DNA of 51,659 nucleotides, taken from contig JBFMFB010000015.1 in the NCBI GenBank assembly GCA_040752115.1, positions 1-51,659 of the forward strand, in the 5' to 3' direction. The notes under the pieces were generated by a model that saw only the letters and a list, made by a program, of their open reading frames with translations, was not told where the DNA came from and did not search any database. The translations under genes were made by a program, and so were the position numbers. Positions 26,130-34,937 of the stretch are shown here, piece by piece. Each line of letters starts with the position of its first letter. Positions within the stretch are counted from its first letter, which is position 1. The DNA comes from JBFMFB01 sp040752115. Lineage in GTDB: Bacteria; Pseudomonadota; Gammaproteobacteria; Burkholderiales; Sulfuricellaceae.

Positions 26130-28210
26130 CCCTTCTCTCCTTGCGGCGGTTCTCCGCGTTCCACCAGCGGCAGCGCGACGCGGAATACGGTACCGTGCCC
26201 TTCCCGGCTCTCGACCTCGATCTCGCCCCCGAGCTCGCGCACGTATTCGCGGCTTTCGTAGGTTCCGATGCCCATGCCGGTCGTCTTGGTGGATTCGAAC
26301 GGCTTGAACAGCCGCTCCCGGATGAACTGCGCGCTCATGCCGCGGCCGGTGTCGGAAATTTCGATTATGGCAGATTTGCCCCCGTGCTTCAGCCGGACGG
26401 CAACGCGCCCGTCAGCAGGCGTCGCTTCGACCGCGTTCTGGATCAGGTGCCCGATCACCCGCTCCAGGCGCTCCGGATTGGCGCTCACGCTCACTCCCAG
26501 TACGCCGGCTTCCATCTCCGGCACCGGGCTGAAGCCCGACTTTGCGGCCACCGCGCGCCGGAGCAAATCGTCCAGCGCGAGCGGCGTGGGTCGCTCCACC
26601 GGCTGGCCGCCGCTATGCAGTTGCAGCAGCAGGCGCTTCATTTTCGCGATCGAGTGCTCGACCGTGCTCAGCATGTCTTCCTGGAAAGCTGGATTGTGCT
26701 TGTGCTTTTCCGCATTCGCCAGCATCAGCGACAGTTGCGCCACCAGATTTTTCAGATCGTGCACCACGAACGCCGCCATGCGGTTGAAAGACTCGAACTG
26801 GCGCGCCACCAGCAGCGCCTGCGCGGCCTCAAGCTGGGCCAGGTAGCTCGCCGCCTGGCGGCCTGCCGTCTTGAGCAGATCCGACACTTCCCAATCCAGC
26901 TTGAGCTTCCCCCGCGACTGGGCAAGCACCACGAACCCCAGCAGCCGCTCGTGCAGGATCAGCGGCACCACCAGCCAGGCGCGCGGGATGGCCCGCAGCC
27001 AGTCCGGGAGTTCGAGTTCGGGATACATTTCCGGCTGCGATTCATACTCCTCCAGCGAAATGACCCACTCCCTGCCCGCCAGAAACCGGCAGAGCTGGCT
27101 GTCACAGGCTTCAGTACCGGCCACCGCCGGCATGTTCCAGTTCGCCACACACGCGAAATCCCCCGCTTCCCGCGCGAGCCACAACGCGCCCTCCGGGCTG
27201 TCCACCAGCCCGGCGATCGCCTGGATGGACCGCTCGTGCAGCCGCGCGCCCGGCTCCCCCTCGGAAAGCATGCGGGTGAAATGCAGCCACTCGTCGCGGT
27301 AATCGTACTTGTAGCTGAAGAAATGCTTGCTCAGGAACACCCGCACCCTGGCGCGCAGCGTGCCGGAAAACAGCATGACGAGCAGCAGGATAAGCGCGCC
27401 GAACAGGAAAGTCGCCTGCAGCACGCCGCCCCAGTTGCCGCCGAAATAGCGGATATAGTAGCCGGCGGCGGCCATGACCAGCAGATACACTCCTGCGCCG
27501 AGGAGAGCGCCGGAATGGAACAGAAGACGCCGGGACACGGAAATGTCGAGCGACCACTTCGGATTGCGGGCGGCGGAAACCGCGATCAGCGGAACGATCA
27601 GGGCATTGGTGATGCCGCGCGCGGCCCAGATCGCCGCATCCACGCGCTTGAACAGCAGGGCATCGGCATAGAGGTAGAAATCGTAGGCGAACATTCCCCC
27701 CAGCCCCAGGCACAGAAATTTTATCCCCCAGCGCTGCTGCGGCTGGACATTGCGGTAGAGCTGCTCGACCAGTGCCATCCCGGCCACCGCCAGGATCACC
27801 CGGCCGAAAAAGCCGCCGGTAAATTCCTCCGCTGGAACCGAACCTGCCGCACCGAAGCGAAGATAAACCGTTGCAGCGAGCAGCGAAAAGCAGACCGCCG
27901 CCAGCCCCGCCGCAGCCCGCTTGAGCCGGTGGGAATCGAAATCCGGCGCCTGACCGCCGGAGCCGAGCAGCATGATGAGAAAAGCCAGCCAGCCGGCATC
28001 GCGCAGAATCTCCATGACCTCGGCGAGAATTCCGGCCGGCTGTGCCGGATCGGAATAATAGGCGATCGCCCCGCCCCACAGCGCCGACAACAGGCAGGCC
28101 AGCGCCAGCACGCCGCCCTGCGGCCGCCCGCGCCAACTGGTCAGCAGCAGGGCAAACAGGAACAGGAAAGCAGCGGCAGCGGCAGCGTAGCTTATGGTAC
28201 TGATATACAC
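26126..28210 (-). CDS. prsK: PEP-CTERM-system sensor histidine kinase PrsK
   Basis: 694-aa membrane histidine kinase (TIGR02916-like). The N-terminal 285 residues hold about eight transmembrane helices. A GAF-like domain follows (about 320-465). The dimerisation helix has the phosphorylated His484 in FVVHDLKN. The ATPase domain shows the N box (HLIQNAVEA), ISDTGRGMS, LFKPFESTKTTGMGIGTY and GEIEVESREGHGTVFRV. The signal sensed is unknown. The start is a GTG with AAGG upstream. It is the first gene of prsK-prsR-prsT and follows the sugar transferase gene. Confidence 0.95.
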   Translation of the reverse strand: MYISTISYAAAAAAFLFLFALLLTSWRGRPQGGVLALACLLSALWGGAIAYYSDPAQPAGILAEVMEILRDAGWLAFLIMLLGSGGQAPDFDSHRLKRAAAGLAAVCFSLLAATVYLRFGAAGSVPAEEFTGGFFGRVILAVAGMALVEQLYRNVQPQQRWGIKFLCLGLGGMFAYDFYLYADALLFKRVDAAIWAARGITNALIVPLIAVSAARNPKWSLDISVSRRLLFHSGALLGAGVYLLVMAAAGYYIRYFGGNWGGVLQATFLFGALILLLVMLFSGTLRARVRVFLSKHFFSYKYDYRDEWLHFTRMLSEGEPGARLHERSIQAIAGLVDSPEGALWLAREAGDFACVANWNMPAVAGTEACDSQLCRFLAGREWVISLEEYESQPEMYPELELPDWLRAIPRAWLVVPLILHERLLGFVVLAQSRGKLKLDWEVSDLLKTAGRQAASYLAQLEAAQALLVARQFESFNRMAAFVVHDLKNLVAQLSLMLANAEKHKHNPAFQEDMLSTVEHSIAKMKRLLLQLHSGGQPVERPTPLALDDLLRRAVAAKSGFSPVPEMEAGVLGVSVSANPERLERVIGHLIQNAVEATPADGRVAVRLKHGGKSAIIEISDTGRGMSAQFIRERLFKPFESTKTTGMGIGTYESREYVRELGGEIEVESREGHGTVFRVALPLVERGEPPQGEKG

Positions 28211-28243
28211 GCAGCGGCCTTGGGAAGTATCACGCTTCGGCGG

Positions 28244-29642
28244 TCATCGGGCGCCTTTGCCCCACAGCACCACCTCGACGGTATCGATCAGGATCAGGAT
28301 ATCGAGGAACAGGGTGTGATTTTTCACATAGTACAAATCGTACTGCAGCTTTTCGACGGTATCATCAACCGATGCCCCGTAGGCGTAGCGCACCTGTGCC
28401 CAGCCGGTGATGCCGGGTTTGATGCTGTGCCTGGCCGCATAAAAAGGAATTCTGGCAGTCAGTTCCCGGACGAAAAAGGGCCGTTCCGGCCGGGGTCCGA
28501 CGAAACTCATTTCCCCCTTGAACACATTGAACATCTGGGGCAATTCGTCGATCCGCAGCTTGCGGATAATCCGCCCCACCCTCGTCGTCCGGTCGTCGTT
28601 CGCGCTGGCCCAGCGCGGCGTTCCGTCCATTTCCGCATCGGTTCTCATGCTGCGGAATTTATATATGCTGAACGTCTTCCCCTCCTGTCCGACGCGTTCC
28701 TGTCGGTAAAGGATCGGCCCCCCCGCTTTCCAGGTAGATACAGATCGCCGCGAACACCATCACCGGCAGGGAGAGCGTCAGAATCACCGCGCTGACTGCC
28801 AGATCAAACCCGCGCTTGACTATCTCCCTGATAAAATTCAGGCGAAATCCTTCGGCGAGAACCATCCAGCTGATGTTGAGGGATTCGAGCAATACCTGTC
28901 CGCGTTCGCGCTCGATAAAAGAGGACAGGTCGGTAACCTTGACTCCCGCCAGTTTGCATTCCAGCAGTTCCTGCATCGGCAGGTTGCCTCCGCGCCGGTC
29001 GCGCACCGCGATCACAATCTCGTCGACGCCATATCTTCGTACCATATTGTGCAGCGAGCCATCCCCCGGCAGGATGCGCGACGGTTCGATGGCATGGCGG
29101 GTCGCGCGTAACGGCAGGTAGCCCACGATATTGGGAGATGCCGCCATGATGTTGTGCCTCGCCAGCTCTTCGACCACTGCCGCCCGCGTTCCGGTACCGA
29201 GCACCAGGATGCGCGGGTTGAAGATTCCGCCCCCCGTCCATTTGAAAAACACCAGCCGTGTCAGGCCGAGCCCGCACCCCGCTATGATCAAGGTGATCGC
29301 CAGCACGCCGCGCCCGAGATAGAACGAAGGTACCAGATAGAAGATCAGGCTCATGGTCCCGAGGCTGAGCGCAAATGCCGCGCCAAGCCGCAGAAGCATT
29401 CCCCGCAGGCCTTCCTTGAACTCGATTTGATACAAGCCGAGCCCAGCCATGATTACGAGCGTGAAGAAGGAAAAGACCGCGGCCCTCAACCACAGCGGCT
29501 GGACAGGGTCGGGAATGCCCGCCGCCGGATCGTACAACCGGATGTAGGCGCCCGCGTAAACTGCCGACGCCAGTACGAAAGCTTCCACCAGCACCAGGAG
29601 CAGCATCTTGGTCGGAATATAGTGACTAAAGATGCGGATCAC
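28244..29642 (-). pseudogene. EpsB-type polyprenyl-phosphate sugar transferase, frameshifted
   Basis: The XrtA-system initiating glycosyltransferase (TIGR03013-like), which would place the first sugar phosphate on undecaprenyl phosphate. The first part (GTG at 29642, AAGGGGG upstream) has an N-terminal membrane region and a Rossmann-like CoA-binding domain (RILVLGTGTRAAVVEELA). It reads into IYLESGG and then goes out of frame. The remainder (RTDAEMDG, LPQMFNVFKGEMSFVGPRPERP) is intact in another frame. The break is a run of seven C on the plus strand (28718-28724); six would restore a 465-aa protein, the family length. It may be a sequencing error, slippage, or a true loss. Confidence 0.88.
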
Positions 29643-29841
29643 TTTTTTTCGCCCCCTTATTTTCGCCCGTGCCGCCGCGAATTTGGTCGCGACGCCGGAC
29701 GATTTTATGTATCTCGCCACGTGGGAAAGCCGATTCCCCGCATTACAATTTGTTCATATTTTAAGAGCAGTTTAACGCAGACCCAGTTGCAGCGGATAGA
29801 GGGAAATCCAGCCTAACTGCGCGCAAGATTTCTCGCCGCTG

Positions 29842-30249
29842 TCAAAATTTTTCGATCCGCGCCTCGTATCGTTGGACGATCAGGCGATATAGCGCGTCAC
29901 CGACCTGAATATGGGCGGATTCGCGCCGGCTCATGCCGAGCGTGTTGCCGCCGGGGGGAGAAAACATTCTAAAGCCGAATGCATCACTATCGATTAGTCC
30001 GTCCAAAATTGCCTGCAGTTCCTTCTGCGGCAGCGTAAGGCCGGTGTTGTCGATCAAAACGCACGGTTTGCCGCGACGGGTAACACCGCCCAAGCGGACG
30101 GCATCCGGCCGAAGCGGGTTGGATGCATCGAAATCGGTATTGGAATCAACAGTTGGCAAGGCGGTACTCACGCCGAAACGATAGTGAAACACCTCATCGC
30201 CCAATATTAAAGCACTTTTAGAAAAGCCCGTTAGCAGTTGACCCAGCAA
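29842..30249 (-). CDS. conserved hypothetical protein
   Basis: Up to 135 aa; family not recognised. The sequence is soluble and mixed alpha/beta, with PDAVRLGGVTRRGKPCVLIDNTGLTLPQKEL and a C-terminal SAHIQVGDALYRLIVQRYEA that look conserved. No signal peptide or membrane segment. The frame opens with a TTG at 30249; no ATG lies near the N-terminus, so a GTG further in (before FHYRFGV or STALP) may be the real start. It diverges from the zapB-like/zapA operon, and the two upstream regions overlap. Confidence 0.5.
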   Translation of the reverse strand: MLGQLLTGFSKSALILGDEVFHYRFGVSTALPTVDSNTDFDASNPLRPDAVRLGGVTRRGKPCVLIDNTGLTLPQKELQAILDGLIDSDAFGFRMFSPPGGNTLGMSRRESAHIQVGDALYRLIVQRYEARIEKF

Positions 30250-30267
30250 GATTTTTCAAATTATAGT
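30238..30267 (+). promoter_or_regulatory. candidate sigma-70 promoter
   Basis: TTGACC (30238-30243) and TATAGT (30262-30267) with an 18-bp spacer. The -10 ends only 6 nt before the ATG of the zapB-like gene, which would make the transcript nearly leaderless. Confidence 0.4.
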
Positions 30268-30273
30268 GTGGGG

Positions 30274-30474
30274 ATGGAAGCGGAACTGAAAGCATTGGAG
30301 GCGAAAGTCGCCCAAATTGTGCAAGTGTGTCAGCACTTGCGTGCCGAGAATATGCAACTGCGCCAGCAGCTGGCGACGGCGCAAAATGAAAACAAGGTGC
30401 TGAACGAAAAAATCAACACGGCAAAGGCACGCCTTGAGATACTTCTGAACCAGATTCCCGAGAGCACGGAATGA
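30274..30474 (+). CDS. ZapB-like coiled-coil protein (TIGR02449 family)
   Basis: 66-aa all-helical coiled coil with heptad leucines (ELKALEAKVAQIVQ, LRAENMQLRQQL). It is the small partner usually encoded directly before zapA in beta- and gammaproteobacteria; a role in cell division next to FtsZ/ZapA is inferred. The ATG at 30274 is chosen to match the family N-terminus and has GTGGGG just upstream. The stop overlaps the zapA start as ATGA. Confidence 0.8.
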   Translation: MEAELKALEAKVAQIVQVCQHLRAENMQLRQQLATAQNENKVLNEKINTAKARLEILLNQIPESTE

Positions 30475-30782
30475 GCGCGGATATCAAAGGCCTGGACGTC
30501 ACCATCATGGGGCGCGAATTTCGCGTCGCCTGCCCGGAGGACGAGCAACAGGCGCTGCTGACCTCGGTCGAATACCTCGATAAGAAAATGCGGGAGATCC
30601 GCGACGCGGGCAAGGTGATCGGGGTTGAGCGCATCGCCATCATGGCGGCTCTGAACATCACCCACGAGTTCCTCAGCATGCGGCTGACCAATTCTTTTGA
30701 CGTCGGGGAATTTAAGAGTAGAATTACTTCCATGCAGGCTCAGATTGAGCAGGCGATGTCAGAGCAGGACGAACTGTTTTAG
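30471..30782 (+). CDS. zapA: cell division protein ZapA
   Basis: 103-aa FtsZ-bundling protein of the Z-ring. The N-terminal globular domain begins DVTIMGREFRVACPEDE, and a C-terminal helix serves for dimerisation. Length is usual. It overlaps the ZapB-like gene by 4 bp and is followed by 6S RNA, the classic zapA-ssrS-folate cyclo-ligase order. Confidence 0.95.
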   Translation: MSADIKGLDVTIMGREFRVACPEDEQQALLTSVEYLDKKMREIRDAGKVIGVERIAIMAALNITHEFLSMRLTNSFDVGEFKSRITSMQAQIEQAMSEQDELF

Positions 30783-30788
30783 GTTTTG

Positions 30789-30972
30789 AGTCGCCCCCTG
30801 CGGTGTTCGTCTAGACCAGAGATTCTTTGAACCAATAACTTCCGTCTGGTTGCCGCCATAAAGAGCGCTGTTGTGCGCGTCCAACACCGGATGTGCCTGA
30901 TGTGCTCAAGGCAGCGACCCCTTGAACCTCCGGTTCAAGATGATGGTCTAGACGGCATTCGCGGGGGGTTTT
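30789..30972 (+). ncRNA. ssrS: 6S RNA
   Basis: About 184-nt RNA that binds the sigma-70 RNA polymerase holoenzyme. The closing stem is seen as CGCCCCCTGCGGTGTTCG paired with CGGCATTCGCGGGGGG, extended by CTAGACC/GGTCTAGA. A large internal bulge lies between, with TTGAACC/GGTTCAA pairing near the apical part. Position between zapA and the 5-formyltetrahydrofolate cyclo-ligase gene is the standard one. Ends are approximate. Confidence 0.9.
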
Positions 30973-30978
30973 TGTCTT

Positions 30979-31124
30979 AGAAGCTGTTTAAAAAATGTTG
31001 CGAGCGTGCGTCAGGCAGGGGAGGACGGAGCAGAGGAACCGGAATGTACAAGGAAGTACATGAGGATTCCGAGCACCACCCGACCCTGCATCACGCACGC
31101 GCAGTAATTTTTTAAACAGCTTCT
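30979..31124. repeat. 146-bp palindromic (MITE-like) element
   Basis: Perfect 18-bp terminal inverted repeats: AGAAGCTGTTTAAAAAAT at 30979-30996 and its complement at 31107-31124. The interior continues as an imperfect palindrome (GCGAGCGTGCGT against ACGCACGCGC) with a central GTAC-containing hairpin, so the whole element can fold on itself. No coding capacity. It lies between 6S RNA and the folate cyclo-ligase gene and could act as terminator or RNA processing site. Confidence 0.75.
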
Positions 31125-31183
31125 TATGGCCTTGCCGCCCCGATTTCCGCGCATTTCATCTTTTCCCCCGTTTCCGCCCACTG

Positions 31184-31771
31184 ATGGATAAGCGCCAGTT
31201 ACGCAGCAGCCTGCGCCGCGCCCGGCGCCAAATCTCGCCTGCTCACGGCCGACTTGCGGCAGAGCGGCTGCGGCGCCTGGCCTTGCGGGGAGGATTGCTG
31301 CGCTACCGGCGCATCGGCTTTTATCTGCCGTTCGACGGAGAAATGAGCCTGCTGCCGTTGCTCAACCAGGCGCTGTGGCTGCATAAAGCGTGCTACCTGC
31401 CGGTGGTGCCGAAGCGTTTCGAGCGGCAGTTGCAATTTTCCCGGCTGACCGGGCTGCCGCGCTGGTACCTCAACCGCTTCGGCATTCACGAGCACTGGTC
31501 GCCCCGCCCGCTACGCGCGCGTCAGCTTGATCTCCTGCTCGTGCCGCTGGTCGGTTTCGACGAGGCCGGCCACCGCCTCGGCATGGGAGGGGGGTTCTAC
31601 GATGCCACTCTTGCTTATCTCCGGCGGCGCAAGGCATGGCGCAAACCGATATTGATGGGAGTCGGCTTCGAATGCCAGAAGGTGCCGCAACTGCCGCACG
31701 ACCCGTGGGACATCCGGCTGGACGGAGTGATAACCGAAGCAAGACTTTATTGGTTCAACAAGGTGGAATGA
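31184..31771 (+). CDS. ygfA: 5-formyltetrahydrofolate cyclo-ligase
   Basis: 195-aa enzyme (5-FCL/MTHFS) that converts 5-formyl-THF to 5,10-methenyl-THF with ATP. Recognised by KRQLRSSLRRARRQ at the N-terminus, RIGFYLPFDGEMSLLPLL, LLLVPLVGFDEAGHRLGMGGGFYDATLAYL (the conserved GGGFYD ATP/folate loop) and VGFECQKV. Length is normal. It ends 1 nt before the EVE-domain gene and lies in the 6S RNA context. Confidence 0.95.
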   Translation: MDKRQLRSSLRRARRQISPAHGRLAAERLRRLALRGGLLRYRRIGFYLPFDGEMSLLPLLNQALWLHKACYLPVVPKRFERQLQFSRLTGLPRWYLNRFGIHEHWSPRPLRARQLDLLLVPLVGFDEAGHRLGMGGGFYDATLAYLRRRKAWRKPILMGVGFECQKVPQLPHDPWDIRLDGVITEARLYWFNKVE

Positions 31772-31772
31772 C

Positions 31773-32228
31773 GTGCGCTGCTGGCTGATGAAATCCGAAC
31801 CCTCCGAATTCAGCGTAGACGATTTTGCCGCCCAGCCCGGCCGCACCATTCCCTGGTCCGGGGTGCGAAACTACCAGTCGCGCAACTTCATGCGCGACCA
31901 GATGAGGGCGGGCGACAAGGTATTTTTCTACCACTCCAGCTGTGCCGTGCCGGGCATCGCAGGATTGGCCGAAGTCAGCGCTCGCGCCTACCCGGATGCC
32001 ACCCAGTTCGACCGCGGCAGCAAGTATTTCGACCCCAAGGCAACGCCCGAAACACCGCGCTGGTTCAACGTCGACGTAAGGCTGGTCGAGAAAACCCGCC
32101 TGGTCAGCCTCAAGGAATTGCGCGGCTATCCGGAGCTTGCCCGGATGCGCGTGCTGCAGTTGGGCAACCGGCTGTCGATCACGCCGGTGGATCCGCGCGA
32201 GTGGGAATTCATCCTGGGGATCTTGTGA
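31773..32228 (+). CDS. EVE domain-containing protein
   Basis: 151-aa PUA-like EVE protein (thymocyte nuclear protein 1 type), thought to bind modified bases in nucleic acids. The signature is WLMKSEPSEFSVDD at the N-terminus, WSGVRNYQSRNFMRD, GDKVFFYHSSC and a late RMRVLQLGNRLSITPV. It starts with GTG directly after the cyclo-ligase stop, so the two are co-transcribed. Length is normal. Confidence 0.92.
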   Translation: MRCWLMKSEPSEFSVDDFAAQPGRTIPWSGVRNYQSRNFMRDQMRAGDKVFFYHSSCAVPGIAGLAEVSARAYPDATQFDRGSKYFDPKATPETPRWFNVDVRLVEKTRLVSLKELRGYPELARMRVLQLGNRLSITPVDPREWEFILGIL

Positions 32229-32309
32229 GTGAAACCTGCGGCTCTCGCAAAAAGAAACATTCGTGTAAATTTGCGAGTATTCGTGTCATTCGTGGTTAAT
32301 TGCCCTTAA

Positions 32310-33104
32310 ATGGAATTCTGGCTGCTCTACCTTGCCGTCGGCGTTGTCGCCGGCTTTCTCGCCGGCCTGCTCGGGGTGGGCGGTGGCCTCGTCATCGTGC
32401 CGGCGCTGGCGTTCATTTTCGCCGCGCAGCATTTTGCGCCGGCCTACATTCTGCATCTGGCGCTGGGCACCTCGCTTGCCAGCATTCTGTTTACCTCCGT
32501 TTCCAGCCTGCGCGCCCATCATGCCCACGGCGCCGTGGACTGGAGCATCGTGCGCCGCACTGCGCCGGGCATCGTGGCCGGCACCTTGGCGGGAACACTG
32601 ATTGCAGCCAAGCTCTCCACCGGCTTTCTGAAAATGTTTTTCGTCGTGTTTGTCTATTACGTCGCCACCCAGATGCTGCTCAACATCAAGCCCAAGCCCT
32701 CACGCCAGTTGCCGGGCCGCGCCGGCATGTTCGCCGCGGGCGGGGTGATCGGTTCGGTATCCAGTCTGGTTGGCATAGGCGGCGGCACGCTTTCCGTGCC
32801 GTTCATGACCTGGTGCAACGTTAAGCTGCATCGCGCGATCGGCACTTCCGCCGCCATCGGCTTCCCCATCGCCGCAGCCGGGGCAGCCGGATACATCCTC
32901 AGCGGCCTGTCGGCCGGGATGCTGCCCGAATACAGCCTGGGGTTCCTCTACCTGCCGGCGCTCGTCGGGCTGGTGGCGGCGAGTATCCTCACCGCACCGC
33001 TCGGCGCCAGGCTCGCCCACAGACTGCCGGTACCCAAGTTGAAGAAAATCTTTGCGTTGTTGTTATACGTTATCGGAACAAGAATGCTGCTTGGGCTGAT
33101 TTAA
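32310..33104 (+). CDS. TSUP/TauE-SafE family membrane transporter
   Basis: 264-aa integral membrane protein with about eight helices in two homologous halves, each starting with a glycine-rich motif: GVGGGLVIVPALAF and GIGGGTLSVPFMTW. The family exports sulfite or sulfonate-type anions; the substrate here is unknown. The 80 bp before it contains three near-copies of ATTCGTG (32259-32295). A small cytochrome c gene follows 40 bp later. Confidence 0.9.
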   Translation: MEFWLLYLAVGVVAGFLAGLLGVGGGLVIVPALAFIFAAQHFAPAYILHLALGTSLASILFTSVSSLRAHHAHGAVDWSIVRRTAPGIVAGTLAGTLIAAKLSTGFLKMFFVVFVYYVATQMLLNIKPKPSRQLPGRAGMFAAGGVIGSVSSLVGIGGGTLSVPFMTWCNVKLHRAIGTSAAIGFPIAAAGAAGYILSGLSAGMLPEYSLGFLYLPALVGLVAASILTAPLGARLAHRLPVPKLKKIFALLLYVIGTRMLLGLI

Positions 33105-33144
33105 GGAGTCCTGAAAATCGTCCCTTGCGCAAAGGAGCCTGACC

Positions 33145-33588
33145 ATGAACAAACCAGGAATCGTTCTTTTGATGCTATCCGGCCTGTGCCTTGCCGCGGG
33201 GGTTGACCGAACCGCCGCCGCAGACACGGATTGCCGGAACTGCCACCTCGGCAACGATCCCGCCGGCAAGGCCCGCGATTATTCCTACATTTACAGCGCC
33301 CCGGAAAAACATCATGCGGTCGGCGTCGATTACCGCGCCTCCGGGCCCGATGCGGCATTCAATCCCCCTACCGCCCGGCGCGACAATGTTTCCTTTTTCG
33401 ATACCAACGGCAACGGCATTCCGGATGCCGACGAAATCCAGCTGTTTGATGCGAAAATCGAATGTGCCTCCTGCCACGACCCGGCGCACGGCGTGGCTTC
33501 GCCCCCATCGGCGGCACCGCGGCATCCGTCCTATCTGCGGATGCCGAACGACGGCAGCAGGATGTGCATGATCTGTCATATCCGATAG
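33145..33588 (+). CDS. small tri-haem c-type cytochrome-like protein
   Basis: 147-aa periplasmic protein with a cleavable signal peptide (cleavage near AAA, residue 26) and three CxxCH haem-binding motifs: CRNCH (30-34), CASCH (107-111) and CMICH (141-145). Between the first two lies a calcium-loop-like segment, DTNGNGIPDADE (86-97), as in EF-hand or thrombospondin type-3 repeats. AAAGGAG precedes the ATG. It probably transfers electrons or scaffolds haem in the periplasm; no partner is evident, as the upstream transporter is not a redox protein. Confidence 0.85.
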   Translation: MNKPGIVLLMLSGLCLAAGVDRTAAADTDCRNCHLGNDPAGKARDYSYIYSAPEKHHAVGVDYRASGPDAAFNPPTARRDNVSFFDTNGNGIPDADEIQLFDAKIECASCHDPAHGVASPPSAAPRHPSYLRMPNDGSRMCMICHIR

Positions 33589-33637
33589 CGCGCCAGACAG
33601 GCCGCGCGAACGAAACGGCAGAAATGCCTTCGCGCCG

Positions 33638-34465
33638 CTATCCCTCGCCCTTCTGCTTTTCCACTAGCAGCGTATGCAGCCGCCTGCTGTCGGCGCGCAG
33701 CACCTGGAATTTCAGCCCTTCGAACGCGACCTGGTCGCCCCGCTTGGGCAGGCGGCCGAACTTGCTGATGACAAGCCCGCCGACGGTGTCGTAGTCCTCG
33801 TCGCTGAAGTGGGTGCCGAAGGCTTCGTTGAAGTCGGCGATCTCGGTCAGCGCCTTGACGCGCCAATGCCCGCTGCGGTCCTGGATGATGTTGTCCTCGG
33901 TTTCGTCGAAATCGTATTCGTCCTCGATCTCGCCGACGATCTGCTCCAGCACGTCCTCGATCGTCACCAGCCCGGCTACGCCGCCGTATTCGTCCACCAC
34001 GATCGCAATGTGGTTGCGGTTGCTGCGGAAATCCTTGAGCAGGACATTGAGGCGCTTGGCTTCGGGGATGAACACCGCCGGACGCAGCATGTCGCGGACG
34101 CTGAACTCCTCGCCAGCGTAGTAGCGCAGCAGGTCCTTGGCGAGCAGGATGCCGATCACGGCGTCCTTGTTGCCGTCAACGACGGGAAAGCGCGAGTGCG
34201 CGGTTTCGATCACGAACGGAATGAATTTCTCCGGTGGCTCGCTGATGTCGATGATGTCCATCTGGGCGCGCGGAATCATGATGTCGCGCACCCGCATTTC
34301 GGACACCTGCAGCACGCCCTCGATCATGCCGAGCGCGTCGGCATCCAGCAGATTCCTCTGATAGGCCGAATGCAGCAGCTCGATCAACTCGTCCCGATCT
34401 TCCGGCTGACGCGATAACCAGCCGCCCAGCCGTTCCAGCCAGCTCGGTTTGGCAGACTCATCCAT
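33638..34465 (-). CDS. corC: CorC/HlyC-type CBS-domain protein
   Basis: 275-aa soluble protein with a CBS pair (about 65-185; MIPRAQMDIID, FPVVDGNKDAVIGILLAKDLL, IVVDEYGGVAGLVTIEDVLEQIVGEI, given here as separate conserved segments) and a C-terminal CorC_HlyC domain (VKALTEIADFNEAFG). It is linked to magnesium/cobalt efflux in Enterobacteria; its exact role is debated. It is the last gene of miaB-phoH-ybeY-corC and overlaps ybeY by 8 bp. Confidence 0.93.
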   Translation of the reverse strand: MDESAKPSWLERLGGWLSRQPEDRDELIELLHSAYQRNLLDADALGMIEGVLQVSEMRVRDIMIPRAQMDIIDISEPPEKFIPFVIETAHSRFPVVDGNKDAVIGILLAKDLLRYYAGEEFSVRDMLRPAVFIPEAKRLNVLLKDFRSNRNHIAIVVDEYGGVAGLVTIEDVLEQIVGEIEDEYDFDETEDNIIQDRSGHWRVKALTEIADFNEAFGTHFSDEDYDTVGGLVISKFGRLPKRGDQVAFEGLKFQVLRADSRRLHTLLVEKQKGEG

Positions 34466-34937
34466 TTTTTGTGTTCACCTCGTCAGAATAAGGATCAGCA
34501 TATCCCAGTCCGGTTACGATTTTCGCTTCCAGCGTTTCCATCTCCCGCGCTTCGGCCTCGTCTTCGTGGTCGTAGCCTTGCAGGTGCAGCATGCCGTGCA
34601 CGATCAGGTGGGCGTAATGCGCTTCCGCGCTTTTGCCCTGCTCGGCCGCTTCCCGGCTCACCACCGGGGCGCACAGCACCAGATCGCCGCTATAGGGGGG
34701 ATCTTCGGCATAGGCGAAAGTGAGCACATTGGTGGCGTAATCCTTGCCGCGATAGTCGCGGTTGAGCCCGCGCCCTTCCTCCTCGCCGACGATGCGCATC
34801 GTCGCCGTCGCATCCGCCTGCAGCGCGGCCCGGGCCCATTTGCGGAGCTGCTCTCGCGAAGGGACGTCGGAGGGGGTGACGGCATACTGCACGGATAAGG
34901 TTAGTTTCGGGGCGCGGCCGGAAGGTTTCGCGCTCAT
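34458..34937 (-). CDS. ybeY: endoribonuclease YbeY
   Basis: 159-aa zinc-dependent endoribonuclease for 16S rRNA maturation and ribosome quality control. The metal site is HGMLHLQGYDH, with the three histidines in H-x3-H-x5-H spacing, preceded by LNRDYRGKDYATNVLTF. It overlaps phoH by 4 bp (ATGA) and corC by 8 bp, the usual coupled order. Confidence 0.96.
   Translation of the reverse strand: MSAKPSGRAPKLTLSVQYAVTPSDVPSREQLRKWARAALQADATATMRIVGEEEGRGLNRDYRGKDYATNVLTFAYAEDPPYSGDLVLCAPVVSREAAEQGKSAEAHYAHLIVHGMLHLQGYDHEDEAEAREMETLEAKIVTGLGYADPYSDEVNTKNG

Noticed and set aside
26141..28795. An 884-codon open frame on the plus strand opposite prsK and the sugar transferase
   Set aside because: It is antisense to well-recognised genes, and its product is a low-complexity Arg/Gln/His-rich sequence, typical of GC-rich shadow frames.
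32259..32295. Three ATTCGTG repeats before the TSUP transporter gene
   Set aside because: They resemble a common degenerate intergenic repeat; no promoter or operator function can be supported.
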